This document shows, one piece after another, positions 1 through 9,373 of a stretch of DNA of 64,000 nucleotides. Where the stretch lies: contig JBBDJH010000014.1 in NCBI GenBank assembly GCA_040879985.1, positions 13,992-77,991 of the forward strand. The letters run 5' to 3'. Within the stretch, counting starts at the first letter, position 1. Each line of letters starts with the position of its first letter. The position numbers and the translations under genes are program-made. The stretch is from VRUE01 sp040879985. Its GTDB lineage: Bacteria; Actinomycetota; Thermoleophilia; Solirubrobacterales; 70-9. Below the pieces are notes generated by a model. The model searched no databases and had not been told where the DNA came from. It saw only the letters and a list, made by a program, of their open reading frames with translations.

Positions 1-776
1 CCCGCCGCGACGGCCGAGTAGGGGTCGACGTCGGAGGAGCCGACGCCGCGCACCGCGTTGGTCGAGCAGTTCTGTTCGTGGTCGGCGTGGAGGATGAAGA
101 GCACGTCGAGCGCCCGCGAGAGGCTCTGCTTCGGGACGTGCTTCGATTCGGTCATCTTGAACATCATCGAGAGGAAGTTCTCGGCGAAGTTGAGGTCGTT
201 GTCGGGGTAGACGTAGGGCAGGCCGCGGTTGTGGCGGTAGGAGAAGGCGGCCAGGGTCGGCACCTTGGCGATCAGCCGGACCGCCGCCATGTAGCGCTCT
301 TCGGGGTCTTCGGTGTGCTTCGCGTTGGGGTAGAAGGTGGAGAGCGCCCCGACGCCCGCCAGCAGCATCCCCATCGGGTGGGCGTCGTAGCGGAAGCCCT
401 GGAAGAAGTGCTTGAGGTCCTCGTGGACGAAGGTGTGGTGGATGATGTCGTGGGTCCAGCGCTCGAGCTGCGGCCCGGTCGGCAGCTCGCCGAAGATCAG
501 CAGATAGGCAACCTCGAGGAAGTTGGAGCGCTCGCAGAGCTTGTCGATCGAGTAGCCGCGGTGTTCGAGGATGCCGGCGTCACCGTCGATGTAGGTGATC
601 GCCGAGCGGCAGGAGGCCGTGTTGGTGAACGCCGGGTCGTAGGCCAGCATGCCGAATTCGTCCTCGTCGACCTTGATTTGGCGCAGGTCCATGGCGCGGA
701 CCGTGCCGTCGAGGATCGGCAGCTCGTAGGTCTGCCCGGTGCGGTTGTCGGTGACGGTGAGTGAGTCGGCGGCCAT
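1..776 (-). CDS. gltA: Citrate synthase, N-terminal part (runs off the window)
   Basis: Condenses acetyl-CoA and oxaloacetate to citrate, the entry step of the TCA cycle, in the cytosol. The minus-strand frame opens at an ATG (774-776) and stays open for 258 codons to the window edge. The visible part covers the small N-terminal domain and the start of the large domain, ending just after the segment LHADHEQNCST, which carries one active-site histidine of the family; the second His and the Asp lie outside the window. The gene lies 37 bp downstream of the PfkB kinase on the same strand, so the two may be co-transcribed. The family assignment is firm; which citrate synthase paralogue it is cannot be told. 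Confidence 0.93.
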   Translation of the reverse strand, partial: MAADSLTVTDNRTGQTYELPILDGTVRAMDLRQIKVDEDEFGMLAYDPAFTNTASCRSAITYIDGDAGILEHRGYSIDKLCERSNFLEVAYLLIFGELPTGPQLERWTHDIIHHTFVHEDLKHFFQGFRYDAHPMGMLLAGVGALSTFYPNAKHTEDPEERYMAAVRLIAKVPTLAAFSYRHNRGLPYVYPDNDLNFAENFLSMMFKMTESKHVPKQSLSRALDVLFILHADHEQNCSTNAVRGVGSSDVDPYSAVAA

Positions 777-813
777 GCGGCGGCCATTTTCGCAGCTTGG
801 GCGTTCCGGGTAG

Positions 814-1737
814 TCAACGGACCGGCAACGGCTCGAACTGGGTCATCTCGTGCAGGCTGGCAAAGCGCTCGTCGATCTCCTCGCGGGTCAGCCGCGCGAC
901 CCGCTCGGTGCCGAACTCCTCGACGTTGAAGGAGGCGAGCACGGTGCCGTAGCCCATCGCCCGCCGCAGGCAGGCCTCGTCGAGCTCGCCGTCGTGGCCG
1001 TCGAGGTAGCCGAGGAAGCCGCCCGCGAAGCTGTCGCCGGCGCCGGTCGGGTCGCGCACGTCCTCGAGCGGGAAGCCCGGTAGGGCGAAGAAGCTCTCGC
1101 TGGTGAACAGGGCGGCCCCGTACTCGCCCTGCTTGGCGACGACGGCACGCGGGCCGGCCGCCATCACCGCGCGGGCGGCGCGGGCCAGGTTCGGCTCGCC
1201 GGTCAGCTGGCGGATCTCGGCGTCGTTGACGATCAGGCAGTCGACCTCGGCGATCGCCGCCAGCAGCGAGTCCTTGGCGGTCTCGATCCAGAGGTTCATC
1301 GAGTCCAGCGCGCTGAACCGCGCCGCGCCGCACTGGGCGCGGACCTGGCGCTGCAGGTCGGGCTGGATGTTGGCGAGGAAAAGCGTGTCGGCGGCGGTCG
1401 CCGCGGCGGAGAGCTTCGGCTCGAACTCGCCGAAGACGCCGAGCCGGGTGTCCTCGGTGTGGGCGACGTTGAGGTCGTAGTCGTAGCGCCCGCGCCAGAA
1501 GAACGACTGCCCGCCGGCGACCCGCTCGATGTCGCCGGTCTGCACCCCACGGCCCTCGAGCACCGCGAACTCGGCGGCGCCGAAGTCGTCGCCGACCGGG
1601 CCGACCGGGCGCACCTCGGTGAAGAAGCTGGCGGCGAGCGAGAAGTGGACGGCGGCGCCACCGAGCATCTTCTCGCGCTCCCCGAAGGGGCTCTTGACGG
1701 CATCGAAGGCGATCGAACCGACTACGGTCAGCGACAC
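814..1737 (-). CDS. PfkB/ribokinase-family sugar kinase
   Basis: Predicted ATP-dependent kinase of a sugar or nucleoside, 307 aa. It begins with a strand plus glycine motif (VVGSIAFDAV), has the GGAAVHFS substrate-loop motif near residue 25 and the PfkB signature DPTGAGDSFAGGF at about residues 229-241, where the last Asp of GAGD is the catalytic base. The start is set at GTG 1735-1737 because AAGGAG (1743-1748) sits 5 nt upstream; an ATG 51 nt further up would add an unconserved tail and bury that ribosome site. The substrate cannot be inferred. It is divergent from the acyltransferase and lies upstream of citrate synthase on the same strand. Confidence 0.88.
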   Translation of the reverse strand: MSLTVVGSIAFDAVKSPFGEREKMLGGAAVHFSLAASFFTEVRPVGPVGDDFGAAEFAVLEGRGVQTGDIERVAGGQSFFWRGRYDYDLNVAHTEDTRLGVFGEFEPKLSAAATAADTLFLANIQPDLQRQVRAQCGAARFSALDSMNLWIETAKDSLLAAIAEVDCLIVNDAEIRQLTGEPNLARAARAVMAAGPRAVVAKQGEYGAALFTSESFFALPGFPLEDVRDPTGAGDSFAGGFLGYLDGHDGELDEACLRRAMGYGTVLASFNVEEFGTERVARLTREEIDERFASLHEMTQFEPLPVR

Positions 1738-1797
1738 AACTTCTCCTTTTCTTCGTGTTGCAGGTTTGAGTGCGACGAGCTTGGGCATCGTAGAGAC

Positions 1798-3831
1798 GTG
1801 GGAAGGGGCTCACCCTCACCGGTCTCCGGGGCGCAGAACCGTAAGGGTTTCCGCCTCGACATTCAGGGCGTGCGCGGTTTCGCGCTGGTCCTCGTCTTGG
1901 CCTGCCATGCCGGCGTGCCCGGCACGGCGGGGGGCTTCGTCGGCCTCGACATCTTCTTCGTCCTCTCCGGCTTCCTGATCACCGGCCTGATCCTGACCGA
2001 GCTCGATCGCCGCGGCTCGGTCTCGATCGGGCGCTTCTACGCGCGCCGGGCGAAGCGGCTGCTGCCGCTGGCGGTGACCGTGCTGGCCGTCACCGTGGCC
2101 GGCTCGGCGCTGCTGCTCTCGCCGCTGCAGAGCCGCGAAGTCGCCGGCGACGTCGTCGCCGCGACCTTCTACTTCGTCAACTGGCACTTCATCGCCGAAT
2201 CGGTCGACTACTTCGCCTTCGACGAGACCCTGACCAGCCCGGTCCAGCACTACTGGTCGCTCTCGGTCGAGGAGCAGTTCTACCTGGTCTGGCCGGTGAC
2301 GCTCGGCCTCGGCGCCCTGGCGGCGCGGCGGCTCGGCTGGGGCATGCGGCGGACGATCGCGATGCTGATCGTGCCGATCGGGATCGCCTCGCTCCTCTAC
2401 AGCATCCAGTACACGCCGACCGACCCGCGCAGCGCCTACTTCTCCTCGCTGACGCGGATCTGGGAGCTGGCGCTGGGCGGCGTGCTCGCCCTCGTCCTGC
2501 CGGCCGGCCTGCGGATGCCGCGCGCGCTCTCGGCGCTGCTCGCCGGGGCCGGCCTGGCGACCCTCGTCGTGGCGACGCTCATCTTCAGCGGTGAGACGCC
2601 CTACCCGGGCTGGCGGGCGCTGCTGCCGACGCTGGCGACGGTCGCGATCATCGTCGCCGGCACCGCCCAGGCGGTCTCCGGCCCGATCCGCCTGCTGACC
2701 CGCGCCCCGCTGCAGTACCTGGGCAAGATCTCCTACGCCTGGTACCTCTGGCACTGGCCGGTCGTGATCTTCGCCGGGGCGCTCTGGGGCCAGCTCTCGA
2801 CCCCGGCCCTGGTGCTCGCCACGCTCGCCTCGGGGATCCCGGCGGTGCTCAGCCACTACGCGATCGAGGAGCCCTTCCGCCGCTCCCGCTCGCTGGGCCG
2901 GCGGCCGCGGCGGGCGCTGGCGCTCGGCGCCACCTGCACGGCCACCGCCGTCCTGCTCGCGATCGGGCTGCAGTGGTCGAATCCGCCGGTCCCGACCGCC
3001 TCTCCCGAACTGGCCCGCGGCGCCCAGGCGGTCGGGCCCGAGAACCCGGCGAAACGCTCGGTCGAGGCGCTGCGGCCGGCCCCCGACGAGGCCCCGGCCG
3101 ATAAGGGCGCCCTCTTCGACGACGGCTGCGTGCTGCTTCACGACGACACCGACTCGCCCGAGTGCGCCTACGGCAACCCCGATGCGGAGAAAACCGTGGT
3201 CGTCTTCGGCGACTCGCACGCGCTGCAGTGGTTCCCGCCGCTGCTCGAACTGGCCGAGCGCCGCGACTGGCGCCTGGTCGGCCTGGTGCGGGCGGGCTGC
3301 GTCGTCGGCGCGGTCGCCTACGAGCGGCCCTGCAACGTCTGGCGGCGCAAGGCGATGCGGCGGATCGTCCGCGAGGAGCGCCCCGACCTGGTCGTCGTCA
3401 GCAACTCGACCGGCCGGCGCTACCAGGTGGTCAGCGACGGCAGGCGGCTCAACCGCCGGGCCAGCCAGCCGCTGCTGATCGCCGGCTTCGCCAAGACGCT
3501 GCGGCGGCTGAAGCGGACCGGCGCCGAGGTCGCCGTGATCCGCGACCAGCAGCTCGCCCCCTTCAGCCCGCCCGAGTGCGTCTCCGAGCACTACGACGAG
3601 CTGAGCCGCTGCGTCTTCCACTCGCGCCGCAAGCGCTCGCGGGCGTTCGACGCGATCGGCGCCGCCCGCGCGCGGGTGCGGCTGATCGACCCCAACGGCG
3701 TCCTCTGCCCCCGCCACCGCTGCCCGACGGTGATCGGCAACGTGCTCGTCTACCGCGACACGTACCACCTCAGCGCCACCTTCGCCCGCACCCTGGCGCC
3801 CTGGCTGAACCGCCACCTGCCGAAGTTCTGA
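1798..3831 (+). CDS. OafA/YrhL-type membrane acyltransferase with C-terminal SGNH domain
   Basis: Predicted integral membrane O-acyltransferase, 677 aa, acylating a cell-surface glycan or glycolipid. The N-terminal acyltransferase-3 domain (about residues 20-350) starts with the typical DIQGVRGFALVLV segment and LACHAG (the conserved His), followed by about ten hydrophobic segments. The C-terminal SGNH-hydrolase-like domain shows GDSHALQW (Asp472, Ser473, His474) and the distal pair D-T-Y-H (Asp654, His657), giving a complete catalytic triad. The start is GTG 1798, just before the conserved N-terminus; the reading frame is open further upstream but that part is antisense to the kinase. The ribosome site is weak. 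The acceptor is unknown. Confidence 0.88.
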   Translation: MGRGSPSPVSGAQNRKGFRLDIQGVRGFALVLVLACHAGVPGTAGGFVGLDIFFVLSGFLITGLILTELDRRGSVSIGRFYARRAKRLLPLAVTVLAVTVAGSALLLSPLQSREVAGDVVAATFYFVNWHFIAESVDYFAFDETLTSPVQHYWSLSVEEQFYLVWPVTLGLGALAARRLGWGMRRTIAMLIVPIGIASLLYSIQYTPTDPRSAYFSSLTRIWELALGGVLALVLPAGLRMPRALSALLAGAGLATLVVATLIFSGETPYPGWRALLPTLATVAIIVAGTAQAVSGPIRLLTRAPLQYLGKISYAWYLWHWPVVIFAGALWGQLSTPALVLATLASGIPAVLSHYAIEEPFRRSRSLGRRPRRALALGATCTATAVLLAIGLQWSNPPVPTASPELARGAQAVGPENPAKRSVEALRPAPDEAPADKGALFDDGCVLLHDDTDSPECAYGNPDAEKTVVVFGDSHALQWFPPLLELAERRDWRLVGLVRAGCVVGAVAYERPCNVWRRKAMRRIVREERPDLVVVSNSTGRRYQVVSDGRRLNRRASQPLLIAGFAKTLRRLKRTGAEVAVIRDQQLAPFSPPECVSEHYDELSRCVFHSRRKRSRAFDAIGAARARVRLIDPNGVLCPRHRCPTVIGNVLVYRDTYHLSATFARTLAPWLNRHLPKF

Positions 3832-3861
3832 CGGCCCGCTGCCCGCCGCCGGCTTCTCAGC

Positions 3862-3882
3862 ACTGTCCTGAGTCAGGACAGT
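3862..3882. promoter_or_regulatory. Perfect 10-bp inverted repeat, probable repressor operator
   Basis: ACTGTCCTGA, one central base, TCAGGACAGT: a perfect dyad ending 13 bp before the ATG of the quinone oxidoreductase. Size and symmetry match operators of TetR-type dimeric repressors, but no regulator gene adjoins it. The short distance to the start suggests a leaderless or very short-leader transcript covered by the operator. Confidence 0.6.
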
Positions 3883-3895
3883 AGTGTGCGGGCCG

Positions 3896-4839
3896 ATGCG
3901 CGCGATTCAGATCAAGGAGTTCGGCGGCCCCGAGTTGCTGGAGCCGGTCGAGCTTCCCGACCCCGAGCCCGGCGAGGGCGAGATCCTGGTCGAGGTCGCC
4001 CGCTGCGGGGTCAACTTCGCCGACACCCACGCCACCCGCAACGACTACCTGGCCGAGCAGGCGCTGCCGCTGGTGCCCGGGGCCGAGATCAGCGGCCGCA
4101 CCGCCGACGGCCGCCGCGTCGCGGCGATCGTCGCCGCGGGCGGCTACGCCGCGAAGGCGGCGGTGCCGGAGGCGATGCTGATCCCGGTTCCCGACGAGGT
4201 CGACGACGACCGCGCCGCGGGGCTGCTGCTGCAGGGGCTGACCGCGATGGCGTTGGTCCGCCGCTGCGCCCGGATCGAGCCGGGCGAGACGCTGCTGGTC
4301 GAGGCCGCCGCCGGCGGCACCGGCTCGCTCGCCGTGCAGCTCGGCAGGCGCGCCGGCGCGAAGGTGATCGGGCTCGCCTCGAGCGCCGAGAAGCGCGAGC
4401 TGGTCGAACGGCTTGGCGCCGAGGCGACCGTCGACTCGCGTAGCGCCGACCTCAAGGGGGCGATCCTCGACGCCAACGGCGGCGAGCGGGTCGACGCGGT
4501 CCTCCATATGAGCGGCGGCGAGGCCTTCGACGCCGAGCTCTCGGCGCTGGCGCCGCTCGGCCGCATGGTCGTCTTCGGGATCGCCTCGCGCGAGCAGCGC
4601 GAGGTCTCGACCGCGCGGCTGCTGCGCGGCTCCAAGGCCGTGATCGGGTTCTGGCTCGTCCACCTGCTGATGCGGCCGAAGGAGGTCGGGCCGATGATCG
4701 GCGAGCTGTTCGGCATGGTCGCCGCCGGCGAGCTCGAGCTCAACGTCGGCGAGGTCTACCCGCTCTCGGAGGCCCGCCGCGCGCACGAAGACCTGCTCGC
4801 CCGGCGCAGCACCGGCAAGCTCCTCCTGGACCCGGCGCG

Positions 4840-4843
<4 letters not shown>
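3896..4843 (+). CDS. Zinc-independent quinone oxidoreductase (MDR family)
   Basis: Predicted NADPH-dependent quinone or enone reductase, cytosolic, 315 aa. The N-terminal GroES-like domain includes the CGVNFADTHATRNDY segment typical of quinone oxidoreductases, and the Rossmann domain has the AAAGGTGSLAVQLGRRAGAK motif that binds NADP(H). No structural-zinc cysteine cluster is present, placing it in the zinc-free QOR branch. ATG 3896 is preferred over an upstream GTG at 3884 because MRAIQIKEFGGPE is the normal family N-terminus. It shares ATGA with the downstream helicase gene, implying translational coupling, and sits directly behind a perfect palindrome, implying regulated expression. Confidence 0.88.
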
Positions 4844-6347
<1,504 letters not shown>

Positions 6348-6348
<1 letters not shown>

Positions 6349-6480
6349 GCGCCGGGGTCCTCCTGGAAGTGCCTAGGTTCGCTTCGCTGACGCTTCGCTC
6401 ACTATGGTGCTGCCGCTTCGCGGCTTAGAACCACTCTGCGGAGCCGCTTCGCGAGGCACTTCCAGGAGGACCCCGGCGCT
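6348..6480. repeat. Long hairpin element A (27-bp perfect stem, 79-nt core)
   Basis: The outer arms 6348-6374 and 6454-6480 are perfectly complementary over 27 bp. They enclose a core (6375-6453) with internal CGCTTCGC-type repeats. The element fills the junction of two convergent genes exactly: the left arm begins with the A of the helicase TGA and the right arm ends one base before the regulator stop. The core plus the innermost AGTGCCT/AGGCACT is shared with element B at 43681-43809, while the outer arms are unrelated. It may act as a bidirectional terminator, but the shared core indicates an inserted repeat. Confidence 0.85.
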
Positions 6481-6843
6481 TTAGCTGGTCAATTCTGTGA
6501 TCTTTGTGAAGAGATTGTCGAAGTCGATTGGCTTTGCTATGTAGCCGGAGATCGTCAGGTCGGACTGGTCCGTGTCGTCGCGGCTGTCGGCGTGGGCGCT
6601 GACGACCAGGGCCGGGGTCTCGATGCCCCGCTCGCGTAGCTCGCGCAGGGCGTCGATGCCGGATTTGCGCGGCATCATCGCGTCGAGCAGGAGCAACGCG
6701 TGGGCGCCCGGGTCGCGGAGTACCGCCGTGACGACGTCCTCGCCGTCGGCGGCGGTCTCGACCTCGTGGCCCTCCAGCTCGAGGCGGGTGCGGAGGAGCA
6801 GCAGGATCGTCTCCGAGTCGTCGGCGACGAGGATCTTGGCCAT
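6481..6843 (-). CDS. Stand-alone response-regulator receiver protein (CheY-like)
   Basis: A single receiver domain, 120 aa, with no output domain. The acidic pair is at Asp8-Asp9, the phospho-acceptor Asp54 in LLLDAMMP, the switch Ser82 in VVSAHAD, and Lys104 in YIAKPID. It would accept phosphate from a histidine kinase and signal by protein contact or feed a relay. The start codon overlaps the stop region of the histidine kinase upstream by one base, so the kinase is the obvious partner. The output target is not visible here. Confidence 0.92.
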   Translation of the reverse strand: MAKILVADDSETILLLLRTRLELEGHEVETAADGEDVVTAVLRDPGAHALLLLDAMMPRKSGIDALRELRERGIETPALVVSAHADSRDDTDQSDLTISGYIAKPIDFDNLFTKITELTS

Positions 6844-8111
6844 CAGCTTGCCTCGGCCGCGGTGGTGGGGTGCGTCACGGTCGGGCCGGCCGAGCCGATC
6901 GCCGGCAGGCGGACGCGGAAGGTGGCGCCGCGGCCGGCCGTCGACTCGGCCTCGATGCTGCCGCCGTGCAGCTCGACCAGCGACTTGGAGATCGCCAGGC
7001 CGAGCCCGGTGCCGCCGACGCGCTGGGTCTCTCCCGCGTCGCCGCGGGTGAAGCGCTCGAAGATGTGCTCGAGCTGCTGCGCGGGTATGCCGGGGCCGTC
7101 GTCGATCACCTCGATCTCGACATCGGCATCGAGGCGGCGCGCCTTCACCCCGATGCTCGCCCCCTCGGGGCAGTACTCGTTCGCATTCGTAAGCAGGTTC
7201 ACCAGTACCTGGCGGATCCGGTCGCGGTCGGCCTCGACCTCGGGCAGGCCCGGCTCGATCTCAAGGCCGAGCGCCTGGCCGCGGGCCTCGATCTGGCCCC
7301 GCATCGCCCGCACCGCGTCTTCGATCAGGCCGGCCGCCGCGGCCGGCTCCCGCCTGATCGTCAGCCGTCCGGCGTCGCTGCGGGCGAGGTCGAGCAGGTC
7401 GTTGAGCAGGCGCACCAGGTGGCGCGTGTTGTCGAGGATCACCTCGACCGTCTCCGCCTGCTTCGGGCTGAGCCGCTCGCGCTCGAGCAGCAGCAGCTCG
7501 GCGAAGCCCTGCACCGAGGTGAGCGGGCTGCGCAGCTCGTGCGAGGCGGTGAGGACGAACTCGTCTTTCATCCGGTCGAGCTGGTCGCGTTCGCCGGCGC
7601 GGCGCTGCAGCTCCGCGGCCATCTCGTTGAAGGCGCCGCCCAGCGCCGCCGTCTCGGCCAGCCCGCCGACGGCGACACGGGTCTCGAGGTCGCCGCCGGC
7701 CAGCCGGCCCGACGCCTCGACCAGGTCCTCGAGCGGGCGTCGCATCGAGGCGATCAGCCCGGTGAAGAGCAGCGCCGCGCCGGTCAGGCCGGCGATCAGC
7801 CCGGCCCCGACGAGCAGCGCCGTGTCGCGCGTGTCGGCGGTGATCTCGTCGCGCAGCACCTGCCGTTGGCGCTGCTCGGAGACGACGGCGGAGCGCGCCG
7901 CGCGTGGGTCCTCGCCGCGGGCGAGCCGGCTGCGGGCGTCGATCTCGAGTTGGTAGGAGCGGGCGGTCGCGTCCTCGAAGTCCTGGCGCTGCTCGAGGAA
8001 GCGCGCGACGCCGATCACGGCCATCCCGGTGAGCGCCGCGAAGGCGATCGCAAAGCCGATCGTCAGCCGGTTGGCGAGCGACGGGCTGAGCCTGAGTCGT
8101 CCCTTCTTCAC
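6843..8111 (-). CDS. Membrane sensor histidine kinase (HAMP, HisKA, HATPase)
   Basis: Two-component sensor, 422 aa. Two membrane helices (about 17-38 and 99-121) flank an extracytoplasmic loop of only about 60 residues, too small for a PAS or Cache ligand domain and probably helical. HAMP spans about 119-172; the dimerisation helix carries the phosphorylated His191 in ASHELRSPLTSV; the ATPase domain shows the N box (Asn311), DDGPGIP (337-343) and GGTGLGLAISK. The start is GTG 8109-8111, overlapping the stop of the AAA ATPase gene. Gene order ATPase, kinase, regulator with overlapping ends suggests one signalling unit. The stimulus is unknown. Confidence 0.93.
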   Translation of the reverse strand: MKKGRLRLSPSLANRLTIGFAIAFAALTGMAVIGVARFLEQRQDFEDATARSYQLEIDARSRLARGEDPRAARSAVVSEQRQRQVLRDEITADTRDTALLVGAGLIAGLTGAALLFTGLIASMRRPLEDLVEASGRLAGGDLETRVAVGGLAETAALGGAFNEMAAELQRRAGERDQLDRMKDEFVLTASHELRSPLTSVQGFAELLLLERERLSPKQAETVEVILDNTRHLVRLLNDLLDLARSDAGRLTIRREPAAAAGLIEDAVRAMRGQIEARGQALGLEIEPGLPEVEADRDRIRQVLVNLLTNANEYCPEGASIGVKARRLDADVEIEVIDDGPGIPAQQLEHIFERFTRGDAGETQRVGGTGLGLAISKSLVELHGGSIEAESTAGRGATFRVRLPAIGSAGPTVTHPTTAAEAS

Positions 8112-9280
8112 GATTTGTCGCCTCGCAGGAAAGCGGCGAACTTGGGGACGGTGAAGTCCACCTGCCCCCGCCCGGCGCTGTATATGACGCCCTTCTCGAT
8201 CAAAGACGCGCGAGGCGAGGACGCGGCTCGCACGTTCGTATAGCCCATGGATCGCGCTATGGCTCCGCTCTCCTGGGCTCCGTCGCCGAGCCTGGCCATC
8301 GCGGCACAGTAGCGACGCTCGGTGGGCGTCGTGCGGGCCAGCCGTACGGCGAAGAAGTCATCGTTCAGCTTCCGCTCGACCCTGGGAATCGCCGCCTCGA
8401 CATCGTCAGCGGAGATCGGGTTGGTCACCGCGACGTCCCAGACACCACGTCCCCACTCCTGAAGGAAGTACGGGTAGCCACTGGCTCGGTCGAGCAACAT
8501 CGTCACGGCTTCGTCTTCGTATTCAACCCCCTCCTCCCGTGCCGGAAGCAGAAGTGCGTCGCGCGCGTCGTCCTCTGACAGCGCTCCGAGACGGGGGAAG
8601 GAAAAGAGGCGCTCCGCATAGGTCTTCGCCTCGACCAGGGCGACGGGAAGAGTTGGAAGCCCCGCCACGACGATGGCTATCGGCAGCGCTTTTTGAGTGG
8701 CGCGATGCACCGCCGCGACGAACGCTTCGAGATCGTCTCGATTCGCCAGGTGCAGCTCGTCGAGCAAGATGGCGCTGCCGGTGTTTCCTTTTTCGGCGGC
8801 GCGCCCGAGCTCCTGAAGCATCTCCACGAGGTCGGTCTCGAGGTCCCCGCTGTCGGCGGTTCCGTGCGCAGGAGCGACCTCGAAGCCGAACCTGATCGTG
8901 CCATCGGTCGCGAGAGTTGCCGAAAAGGATGAAAAAGCCGCCTTGAGTCGGGTGATGACATGGCCACCGATTCGTTGCGCATCGAGTTGGCGGACGGCGT
9001 TGAACAGGGCGCGTGCCATGACGAGACGAAGGTCATCGCCCCTACGCAGCTCGGAAAATGCCGTTACCCAACCGGCTTCGGTCGCCACCTCCTCCAGTTT
9101 GTTGAGGAGGACGGTCTTTCCGACGCCGCGCAGCCCGTGAATCACGATGCCCTGCTCGGTTGCCCCGCGGGAGAGGCGCCCGATCGCTACCTGGAAGCGC
9201 TCGATCTCCATATCTCGGCCGGTGAGGGCGGCTGGGCGAGAGCCCGCACCCGGCGTGTAGGGGTTCCGGTAGGCGTCCAC
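8108..9280 (-). CDS. Orc/AAA_16-like ATP-binding protein
   Basis: Predicted cytosolic AAA+ ATPase, 390 aa, unknown function. Walker A GLRGVGKT is at 49-56, with a Walker B segment SAILLDELHLANRDD and a sensor-type strand IAIVVAGLPTLP. The C-terminal third (about 300-390) resembles a winged-helix domain, as in Orc1/Cdc6-type and STAND-like ATPases. The start is GTG 9278-9280; no good ribosome site is seen. The stop overlaps the start of the histidine kinase, tying it to the two-component pair. Stand-alone homologues of this type are common next to mobile DNA; the operon link to a sensor kinase is less usual. Confidence 0.75.
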   Translation of the reverse strand: MDAYRNPYTPGAGSRPAALTGRDMEIERFQVAIGRLSRGATEQGIVIHGLRGVGKTVLLNKLEEVATEAGWVTAFSELRRGDDLRLVMARALFNAVRQLDAQRIGGHVITRLKAAFSSFSATLATDGTIRFGFEVAPAHGTADSGDLETDLVEMLQELGRAAEKGNTGSAILLDELHLANRDDLEAFVAAVHRATQKALPIAIVVAGLPTLPVALVEAKTYAERLFSFPRLGALSEDDARDALLLPAREEGVEYEDEAVTMLLDRASGYPYFLQEWGRGVWDVAVTNPISADDVEAAIPRVERKLNDDFFAVRLARTTPTERRYCAAMARLGDGAQESGAIARSMGYTNVRAASSPRASLIEKGVIYSAGRGQVDFTVPKFAAFLRGDKS

Positions 9281-9305
9281 GCGGCAAGTCTAGAGCTTTC
9301 TCTCG

Positions 9306-9339
9306 AAGTATCCTGTTTCCCAGATACATCAAGATACTT
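9306..9339. promoter_or_regulatory. Inverted repeat AAGTATC...GATACTT in the ATPase/APH divergent promoter region
   Basis: The region 9281-9373 is clearly A/T-rich against its surroundings. It holds AAGTATC (9306-9312) and its complement GATACTT (9333-9339), with an extra GATAC between them. It lies between the divergent AAA ATPase and APH-like kinase genes. The half-site matches the halves of the palindrome at 13934-13953 in front of the XRE gene, so cross-regulation by that protein is conceivable but not shown. Confidence 0.4.
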
Positions 9340-9373
9340 ATCTATACCGAGCCCGGAATATGCTTGCGAGCCG

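Noticed and set aside
1816..3816. 666-codon minus-strand open frame opposite the acyltransferase, and similar long frames opposite the helicase, nuo genes and ABC permease
   Set aside because: Very Arg/Ala/Gly/Asp-rich translations without recognisable motifs; they are the expected mirror frames of GC-rich coding DNA.
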